DNA from: Patescibacteria group bacterium
GTDB lineage: Bacteria; Patescibacteriota; Minisyncoccia; Phycocordibacterales; XYD1-FULL-46-19
Reading direction: 5' to 3'
NCBI GenBank assembly: GCA_030917625.1
Contig: JAUPUJ010000006.1
Coordinates: 1 to 22,409, forward strand
Length of the DNA: 22,409 bases
Part shown: positions 13,467 to 18,614 of the stretch, one piece after another
How positions within the stretch are numbered: position 1 is the stretch's first letter
Layout of the letters: each line of letters begins with the position of its first letter
Notes under the pieces: model-generated
The model's input: the letters and a program-made list of their open reading frames with translations, nothing else
Databases searched by the model: none
What the model was told of the DNA's origin: nothing
Position numbers and translations under genes: made by a program

Positions 13467-14516
13467 ATGGCTCCAGAAGTTTTATATCGAAAATACCGTC
13501 CTCAAAATTTTAAAGATGTTGTTGGTCAAGAAGCGATTGTCTCGGCTTTAAAGCAAGAGATTGCTGATAAGGCGACCGCTCACGCTTATTTATTTTGTGG
13601 TGCTCGTGGTACGGGAAAAACTTCTGTGGCACGCATCATGGCTCGAGAATTGGGTTGTTCACCTAAAGACTTGTATGAAATTGATGCTGCTTCTAATACT
13701 AGTGTCGATGATGTGCGGGAACTTCGCGATGGTGTTCGTAGTTTACCTTTTGAATCTGATGTTAAAGTTTATATTATCGACGAGGTGCACATGCTCTCTA
13801 AGTCGGCTTTTAATGCCCTCCTTAAAACTTTAGAAGAGCCTCCAGCTCACGTGATTTTTATTTTGGCGACGACTGAACTTCATAAAGTACCAGAAACAGT
13901 TATTTCTCGCTGTGAACTCCATTCTTTTAAACAACCAACAGTAGAAACTCTGGCTGAAGTGGTGACTAAGGTTTCTAAAAAAGAAGGCTATAAGATAGAT
14001 AAAAGTGGTGCCAGACTCATTGCTTCGCTTGGGGCCGGATCTTTTCGTGACACTTTGGGTGTACTGCAAAAAGTTCTCAGCGGAGTGGAAAGTAGTGAAG
14101 AAGTGACAGCTGAAGATGTTCGTCTTTTGATGGGGGAGCCGGCCGATAATTTAGTGATCGATTTTCTCGACGCTCTGTTGAGTGCTAGTGCTGGTAAGGC
14201 TTTAGCGGTAGTTAAAAATATTAGTGATCATAGTGGGAATATAAAAATATTTACGCGCCGGGTTTTAGATGATTTACGTTTTGTGATGCTTATAAAATAT
14301 GCTCCGGATATGAAAGTGGTTATAAAAACTAGTGTCAGAGAAGAAATTTTTAATAAATTAGAAACTTTATCAAATCACGATAATAGTAATAAAATATCGG
14401 CGGTGTTAAAAGAATTACTCGATGCTTATGATGCGATCGGTACTACTTATTTATCAGAGTTACCACTGGAACTAGCTATCGTGAATATTTGTGAAAAATT
14501 AGGAGTTAAAAAATAG
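13467..14516 (+). CDS. dnaX: DNA polymerase III clamp-loader subunit, gamma form
   Basis: DnaX is the ATPase of the clamp loader that opens and loads the sliding clamp. The 349-residue protein shows Walker A GARGTGKTS (45-53), EIDAASN (71-77), Walker B DEVH (105-108) and the SRC motif (147-149). The zinc-binding module normally lying between Walker A and DAASN (four cysteines within about 25 residues) is missing: only C64 remains and the text goes straight from ELGCSPKDLY to EIDAASN. There is no tau C-terminal extension. It has its own leaderless promoter, and the DUF192 gene follows after a single base. Confidence 0.95.
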   Translation: MAPEVLYRKYRPQNFKDVVGQEAIVSALKQEIADKATAHAYLFCGARGTGKTSVARIMARELGCSPKDLYEIDAASNTSVDDVRELRDGVRSLPFESDVKVYIIDEVHMLSKSAFNALLKTLEEPPAHVIFILATTELHKVPETVISRCELHSFKQPTVETLAEVVTKVSKKEGYKIDKSGARLIASLGAGSFRDTLGVLQKVLSGVESSEEVTAEDVRLLMGEPADNLVIDFLDALLSASAGKALAVVKNISDHSGNIKIFTRRVLDDLRFVMLIKYAPDMKVVIKTSVREEIFNKLETLSNHDNSNKISAVLKELLDAYDAIGTTYLSELPLELAIVNICEKLGVKK

Positions 14517-14517
14517 A

Positions 14518-14970
14518 ATGAAATTTTTTTATAAAATTCTAGTCGTTATCTTCATCTTCGGTTTATTTGTTTCGGCGATTTACTGGGCTCAAGCTTCCAA
14601 AAAAGAACCAGCCGTGATTATAAATAATGTCAGAATTCCGGTGGAAATAAGTCAGTCGCCAGCTGAGAGAGTAAAAGGTTTGTCTGGTAAAGAATTCTTG
14701 CCGGCGGATTCGGGAATGCTTTTTATATTTCCCGTTAGAGAAATCCATCGTTTTTGGATGCCTGATATGAATTTTCCGATTGATATCATTTGGATTGTAG
14801 ATGATAAAATAGTGGGCATCGACCATGAGGTAACTAATGTTTTTGATCCAGAAACTCCTATCTTTTACTTGCCGCCCCAGCCGGTAGACTATGTGCTTGA
14901 GGTCAATAGTGGTTTTGCGAAGAATAAGGGGCTTGAGGTGGGCGCTGGTGTGAGCTTTCAAAATATCTAG
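14518..14970 (+). CDS. DUF192 family exported protein
   Basis: A 150-residue protein of the DUF192 (COG1430) family, whose function is not established. Residues 5-25 form a hydrophobic signal anchor, so the domain should face outward. Family marks are visible: SPAERVKGLSG, DSGMLFIFP, HRFWMPDMNFPIDIIWI (with the typical FWM and P-D-I-I pattern), and the C-terminal VLEVNSGFAKNKGLEVGAGV. It begins one base after the dnaX stop and is probably translated from the same mRNA. The next feature downstream is tRNA-Gln. Confidence 0.9.
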   Translation: MKFFYKILVVIFIFGLFVSAIYWAQASKKEPAVIINNVRIPVEISQSPAERVKGLSGKEFLPADSGMLFIFPVREIHRFWMPDMNFPIDIIWIVDDKIVGIDHEVTNVFDPETPIFYLPPQPVDYVLEVNSGFAKNKGLEVGAGVSFQNI

Positions 14971-14977
14971 TTTTAAA

Positions 14978-15006
14978 TTGCATTTAGGCTCAAAATATTG
15001 CAAAAT
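14978..15006 (+). promoter_or_regulatory. Possible promoter of tRNA-Gln
   Basis: TTGCAT (14978-14983) and CAAAAT (15001-15006) are separated by 17 nt, placing the start near 15013, ten bases before the tRNA. The -10 is a mediocre match. Confidence 0.3.
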
Positions 15007-15022
15007 GCAGAGGTTAAAGTAT

Positions 15023-15093
15023 TGCCGGATCGTCTAATGGTAGGACTCTGGTTTTTGGTACCAGCTATCTAGGTTCGAGTCCTAGTCCGGCAG
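15023..15093 (+). tRNA. trnQ: tRNA-Gln (anticodon TTG)
   Basis: The acceptor TGCCGGA pairs perfectly with TCCGGCA, followed by discriminator G. The anticodon stem CTGGT/ACCAG carries loop TTTTGGT, giving anticodon TTG. The T arm is CTAGG-TTCGAGT-CCTAG. No CCA is encoded (the DNA reads GCA then AGG). Its last 17 bases plus CA (15077-15095) are repeated exactly at 15289-15307, and partial copies occur at 15436 and 18068. That is the usual footprint of a tRNA gene used as an insertion site. Confidence 0.95.
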
Positions 15094-15123
15094 CAAGGAG
15101 ATTTTTATAAAAAAACGACGAGA

Positions 15124-15231
15124 CTGTCCGGACTAGGAGAGAGGGGTCGGGAGAGAAGGTCTCTCCCGTGGAGGAAGGAGGCGTAGCCTGATGGGAAAAC
15201 CGAGGGTTTTCCAGTTCCGTACGTCCGGCAG
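15124..15231 (+). ncRNA. Candidate structured RNA or hairpin cluster downstream of tRNA-Gln
   Basis: CTG-t-CCGGAC (15124-15133) can pair with GTCCGGCAG (15223-15231) to close a ring of three internal hairpins. These are GGGAGAGA/TCTCTCCC (15149-15167), AGGC/GCCT (15179-15189) and GGAAAACC/GGTTTTCC (15194-15212). The two closing arms are themselves tRNA-Gln 3'-end copies, one inverted and one direct. No open frame covers it. Expression is unproven; it might be only decayed insertion-site DNA. Confidence 0.4.
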
Positions 15232-15288
15232 CTTGGAAAGCTTGTTTTGAACAAAAAATCCAAAAGGTATACTGTTCATGTAATGAAA

Positions 15289-15384
15289 GAGTCCTAGTCC
15301 GGCAGCACTCATGTGAGACAGACCGTGTCTCCTAAAATCGCTATATTTTGCAACGTATATTTAGAACGAGTCATGGGCTCGAAC
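15289..15384 (+). repeat. Direct repeat, left copy, headed by tRNA-Gln 3' end
   Basis: The first 19 bases (GAGTCCTAGTCCGGCAGCA) are identical to tRNA-Gln 15077-15095. The following 77 bases align without gaps with 18092-18168 (61 identical by hand count). The invariant blocks are TAAAATCGCTATATTTTG and AGAACGAGTCATGGGC. It lies immediately upstream of the marR-MATE cassette. Confidence 0.8.
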
Positions 15385-15412
15385 TTTTGTGATTTTTTCA
15401 AAATCCAGAGGA

Positions 15413-15432
15413 GCCTTATTTTAAGGCGTTTT
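15413..15432 (+). terminator. Terminator-like hairpin before the marR cassette
   Basis: GCCTTA (15413-15418), loop TTT, TAAGGC (15422-15427), then GTTTTG. It is short, with a weak U-tract. A further partial tRNA T-arm copy, GGTTCGAATCCTAG, follows at 15436-15449. Confidence 0.4.
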
Positions 15433-15504
15433 GTTGGTTCGAATCCTAGAAGGTTTTTTTATTGTAATGTGTGATTATAAGGTTAAGGTCTGCTGAAAAG
15501 TAAT

Positions 15505-15545
15505 TTGACCCTCGGTTCATATTTGTGTAAGATACTTACATAAAT
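15505..15545 (+). promoter_or_regulatory. marR promoter with overlapping palindromic operator
   Basis: TTGACC (15505-15510), a 17-nt spacer and TAAGAT (15528-15533) form the promoter. A 25-bp palindrome (15521-15545) with arms ATTT-g-TGTAAG and CTTACA-t-AAAT around ATA covers the -10 and runs up to the marR ATG at 15546. This is the layout of a self-repressing MarR operator. Confidence 0.75.
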
Positions 15546-15974
15546 ATGAATCGTTCCAAAAATGTCGAAGAAATAATTGAGGGATTTAAGTTAATGAGAC
15601 AACACTTGCGTGGAGTGTCTTGTTCTGCATCTAAACTGCCGTTAACACACTCCCAATGGCTTGCACTCATGGTGATTGGTCGTGACAATTTGGTGACTAT
15701 AGGAGATGTAAAGAAAGCGCTCGGAATATCAAGCAGTGCTGCAACGCAGCTGGCTAATACTCTGGAAGAGAAGGGTCATATCATACGAAAACCACTCTCT
15801 ACTGATGCTCGTGCCTCAGTACTCGTGCTTTCATCTGACTCTAAGAAAAAGTTCGAGCACATGCGAACAAAAAAACTAAAAGAGTTTACAAAGTTATTTG
15901 ATGTGTTCACGGACGATGAATTTTCTGCATATGTAAGATTACAAGCTAAGCTGACAAAATCTATTTCCAAATAA
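15546..15974 (+). CDS. MarR family transcriptional regulator
   Basis: A 142-residue winged-helix dimeric regulator. A helical N-terminus is followed by the DNA-binding domain (about 47-97) with recognition helix SSSAATQLANTLEEKGHI and the wing signature DARASVLVLS (D87, R89). C-terminal helices follow for dimerisation. One cysteine (C26) lies near the first helix. It is the first gene of the operon, three bases before the MATE gene, and its promoter contains a 25-bp palindrome, so it most likely represses itself and the pump until a ligand binds. Its glycine codons lean to GGA, unlike the GGT-rich core genes, as expected for acquired DNA. Confidence 0.9.
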   Translation: MNRSKNVEEIIEGFKLMRQHLRGVSCSASKLPLTHSQWLALMVIGRDNLVTIGDVKKALGISSSAATQLANTLEEKGHIIRKPLSTDARASVLVLSSDSKKKFEHMRTKKLKEFTKLFDVFTDDEFSAYVRLQAKLTKSISK

Positions 15975-15977
15975 TTT

Positions 15978-17399
15978 ATGAATGAGCGATCTAAAAAATT
16001 TCTAGAAGGACCCATACTAACTTCACTGCTTACGTTAGCTGTTCCGATAGTTCTGGCAAATATCTTGCAGAGTCTATATCAGCTAACTGATGCATTTTGG
16101 GTAGGACGATTGGGTGGTTCCGCGGTTGCTGCTGTTTCCGTGAGTTTTCCTGTCATTTTCTTGATGATAGCGATTGGAGCAGGACTTGCGGTGGCTGGCT
16201 CAACACTTATCGCACAGTATGTGGGAGCAAGGAATGAAAAGATGGTCAGTCATGTAGCTTCACAAACGTTACTCATGGTCATTTTCACCTCCCTAGTATT
16301 GGGAGCTATAGGATACGTTCTTGCACCGACAATCCTTCATGCTATAGGCGTTGCACCAGATGTATTTGATCATGCGTTGGGATATATGCGCGTGTCATTT
16401 ATTGGATTGGTATTCATGTTCAGTTTTGTGATGTTTCAGTCGATTATGCGTGGAATTGGACAAGTGGCTCTGCCGATGTTCATTGTTCTCGGCACTGTCC
16501 TACTAAACCTGGTACTAGATCCACTCTTTATATTTGGTTGGGGACCATTTGGAGGACATGGTGTAATGGGAGCAGCGATGGCTACATTGGTGACACAAGG
16601 TCTTTCAGCTTTGATTGGATTTGCAGTTTTATTTAAAGGAAAGCTTGGTATTCAGATACGGCTTCCCGATTTCAAACCAGATTTTGCGTTTATCAAAAGA
16701 GCATTCTTCTTGGGATTTCCAGCATCTATCGAACAATCAGCTCGGGCTCTTGGACTGGTCGTTATGACTGGTTTGATTACTAGTTTTGGAACGTTGGCGA
16801 TTGCTTCATACGGAGTAGGATCAAATATTCTGCAATTTATTATCATTCCGGCCATGGGAGTTTCCATGGCCGTCTCAACATTAGTCGGTCAAAACATTGG
16901 CGCAGGAAATATAGAGCGAGCTTCTAGTATTGCAAAACTAGGAGCAATCATATCATTTGTTGGTCTGAGTCTTATTGGAGTTATAACTTTTATTTTTGCA
17001 TCACATCTTATTGCTTTCTTTGTGCCCGGAGATGATGCAGTCATAGCGCTTGGCACAACGTTTGTGCGTACTATGTCACTTACATTCGGGTTTATGGGAG
17101 CACAATTGGCTCTTACTGGGGTATTTCGTGCCTCAGGAAATATGATTGCCACTATGGTGATTGCACTAGTGTCGCAATGGGGGTTGCAACTACCATTGGC
17201 TTTCATCTTGTCTCGTTACACGTCACTTGGTGTGAACGGATTATGGTGGGCATTTCCAATATCGAACGTCATCATTGCTGGTATTGCAATTGCTTGGTAT
17301 GCAAAGGGTGACTGGAAAAAGAAACGTCTCACCGAGGATGAGCAGCTTGTAGAGGCGGTAAGTGAAGAGATTATTGTTGAGGAAGGGATTAGGAAATAG
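15978..17399 (+). CDS. MATE family efflux transporter
   Basis: A multidrug/toxin extruder of the MATE family that exchanges Na+ or H+ for cationic drugs. The 473-residue protein has about 12 membrane helices in two similar halves. The first opens LLTLAVPIVLANILQSLYQL...DAFWVGRLGG, the classical MatE start, with LIAQYVGA later. The second half repeats the pattern with FPASIEQSARALG and LVGQNIGAG. The C-terminal tail is charged and cytoplasmic. It follows marR by three bases and precedes the FMN reductase by 55, so the three probably form one regulated operon. Many GGA, CTT and CTC codons distinguish it from the core genes. Confidence 0.94.
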   Translation: MNERSKKFLEGPILTSLLTLAVPIVLANILQSLYQLTDAFWVGRLGGSAVAAVSVSFPVIFLMIAIGAGLAVAGSTLIAQYVGARNEKMVSHVASQTLLMVIFTSLVLGAIGYVLAPTILHAIGVAPDVFDHALGYMRVSFIGLVFMFSFVMFQSIMRGIGQVALPMFIVLGTVLLNLVLDPLFIFGWGPFGGHGVMGAAMATLVTQGLSALIGFAVLFKGKLGIQIRLPDFKPDFAFIKRAFFLGFPASIEQSARALGLVVMTGLITSFGTLAIASYGVGSNILQFIIIPAMGVSMAVSTLVGQNIGAGNIERASSIAKLGAIISFVGLSLIGVITFIFASHLIAFFVPGDDAVIALGTTFVRTMSLTFGFMGAQLALTGVFRASGNMIATMVIALVSQWGLQLPLAFILSRYTSLGVNGLWWAFPISNVIIAGIAIAWYAKGDWKKKRLTEDEQLVEAVSEEIIVEEGIRK

Positions 17400-17454
17400 A
17401 CCAAGAGGCAATGGTCAAAAACAAACTTAAAAATTATTAAATAATAAAAATAAT

Positions 17455-18045
17455 ATGGAAAAAACTAAACTAAATATAAAAATAATTACTGGCAGTACAC
17501 GGGAAGGACGTTTTTCAGACAAAGCAACTGCTTGGATTGCAGAAGAGGCTAAAAAGCAAGATGGTGTTACTGTGGAGATACTTGACCTGCGTGATTACGA
17601 AATGCCATTTTTCAACGAGGCCGTTAGCCCTTCATTTAAAACGGAACCATACGAAAATGAAGCTGTTGCTCGCTTTACAAAAAAGATTGAGGAAGGAGAT
17701 GCGTTCATTATGGTAACTCCAGAATACAATCACAGCACTTCCGGTGTATTGAAAAATGCCATTGACTGGGTCAGTCCAGAATGGAATAACAAACCCATTG
17801 CATTTGTGAGTTATGGATCTGTTGGTGGAGCACGTGCTGTAGAGCAGTTGCGCCTCATTGCTGTTGAACTCCAGATGGCACCTATTCGAGAAGCAATTCA
17901 CATGAATGGAGAGCAGTATTTTCCAGTTGTTATGGGTAAAAGTAGTGCAGATGATTTATTTGCCAACTATGTTGAGAAAGCAGATGCGATGATTAAGCAG
18001 TTATTGTGGTGGACAAGCACATTAAAAGAAGCGCGAAGTAAGTAG
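17455..18045 (+). CDS. NADPH-dependent FMN reductase family flavoprotein
   Basis: A flavodoxin-fold protein of 196 residues that should use NAD(P)H to reduce FMN, quinones or azo/nitro compounds. FMN-phosphate loop: GSTREGR (13-19). Isoalloxazine loop: TPEYNHSTSGVLKNAIDW (88-105). The SYGSVGGARAVEQLR stretch (119-133) is typical of the family. As a partner of a MarR-controlled efflux pump it may detoxify the same redox-active compounds that the pump exports; this is inferred from position. The 55-nt gap upstream is A-rich without a clear Shine-Dalgarno. The right-hand direct repeat begins 28 nt after its stop. Confidence 0.92.
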   Translation: MEKTKLNIKIITGSTREGRFSDKATAWIAEEAKKQDGVTVEILDLRDYEMPFFNEAVSPSFKTEPYENEAVARFTKKIEEGDAFIMVTPEYNHSTSGVLKNAIDWVSPEWNNKPIAFVSYGSVGGARAVEQLRLIAVELQMAPIREAIHMNGEQYFPVVMGKSSADDLFANYVEKADAMIKQLLWWTSTLKEARSK

Positions 18046-18072
18046 ACCAGTCAAGGGCGACCGAGACGGTTC

Positions 18073-18168
18073 GAATCCTTTTGCGGCAGCAGCCAAGTGA
18101 GATCTATCGAGACTCTTAAAATCGCTATATTTTGTAAAGCATTTTAAGAACGAGTCATGGGCACGAAC
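18073..18168 (+). repeat. Direct repeat, right copy, headed by a tRNA-like 3' end
   Basis: It starts within GGTTCGAATCC...GCGGCAGCA (18068-18091), which matches the tRNA-Gln T arm and 3' end at 20 of 24 positions. It then continues for 77 nt in gap-free alignment with the left copy (15308-15384). Over 96 nt about 76 positions agree. In this copy CTTAAAAT pairs with ATTTTAAG around the conserved core; the left copy has the shifted pair CTAAA/TTTAG. Confidence 0.8.
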
Positions 18169-18266
18169 CCTCTAAAGGGGGTGTCCTAGACTCCTCAAGT
18201 TTCGATAGAAATCATAGGTACTATTCTGAAAATTGCATACCTGCTGAGAGCAGTAACCAGAACATA

Positions 18267-18288
18267 AAAGCACCCGTTTGGGTGCTTT
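18267..18288 (+). terminator. Terminator before csoR
   Basis: AAAGCACCC (18267-18275), loop GTTT, GGGTGCTTT (18280-18288), then ATTGTTT. It insulates the copper operon from upstream transcription and would end the marR-MATE-reductase transcript if that reads through the right repeat. The rest of 18169-18335 holds no gene. Confidence 0.7.
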
Positions 18289-18298
18289 ATTGTTTGAC

Positions 18299-18328
18299 TT
18301 GCAATATACCCCCTAGGGGGTATATAAT
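18299..18328 (+). promoter_or_regulatory. Copper-operon promoter with CsoR operator in the spacer
   Basis: TTGCAA (18299-18304) and a consensus TATAAT (18323-18328) are separated by 18 nt. ATACCCCCTAGGGGGTAT (18306-18323) is a perfect 18-bp palindrome of the G/C-tract type recognised by CsoR proteins. It fills the spacer and touches the -10, so bound apo-CsoR would block RNA polymerase and Cu(I) would release it. Confidence 0.9.
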
Positions 18329-18335
18329 GCTAAGC

Positions 18336-18611
18336 ATGAAATATATGGAAGATAAAAGTAAGGGAAAGATTATTCGTCGCCTCAAACTTATCGAGGGCCA
18401 GATCCGAGGTCTTCAGAAGATGATCGAGAATGACACGTACTGCATTGATGTGATCACTCAAACCTCAGCGGTCAAGCAGGGGCTTTCAAATGTAGAAGAC
18501 TTGTTGCTCGAAAATCATCTTGGTGGATGCATCATGAATCAGGTAAAGGCTGGGCAGACTGAGAAGGCCAAGCAGGAGATTTTAAAAGTTTATAAGCTAA
18601 AGAGAAAATAA
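18336..18611 (+). CDS. csoR: Copper-sensing repressor CsoR
   Basis: A 91-residue all-helical repressor that leaves DNA on binding Cu(I). The copper ligands are all present: C36 (NDTYC), H61 and C65 (NHLGGC). The LIEGQIRGLQKMI segment is the family signature. The open frame extends upstream to 18282, but that would run through the operator and promoter. TATAAT ends at 18328, so the ATG at 18336 (7 nt away) fits a leaderless mRNA; ATG 18345 is the alternative. It heads the operon, with copA 3 nt after its stop. Confidence 0.93.
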   Translation: MKYMEDKSKGKIIRRLKLIEGQIRGLQKMIENDTYCIDVITQTSAVKQGLSNVEDLLLENHLGGCIMNQVKAGQTEKAKQEILKVYKLKRK

Positions 18612-18614
18612 TTT

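Noticed and set aside
15308..15384. Degenerate tRNA genes inside the 96-nt repeats
   Set aside because: ATGGGCTCGAAC resembles a T arm, but no matching acceptor, D or anticodon stem can be drawn in either copy.
18282..18335. Longer csoR start
   Set aside because: It would place the operator, the -35 and the -10 inside the coding sequence.
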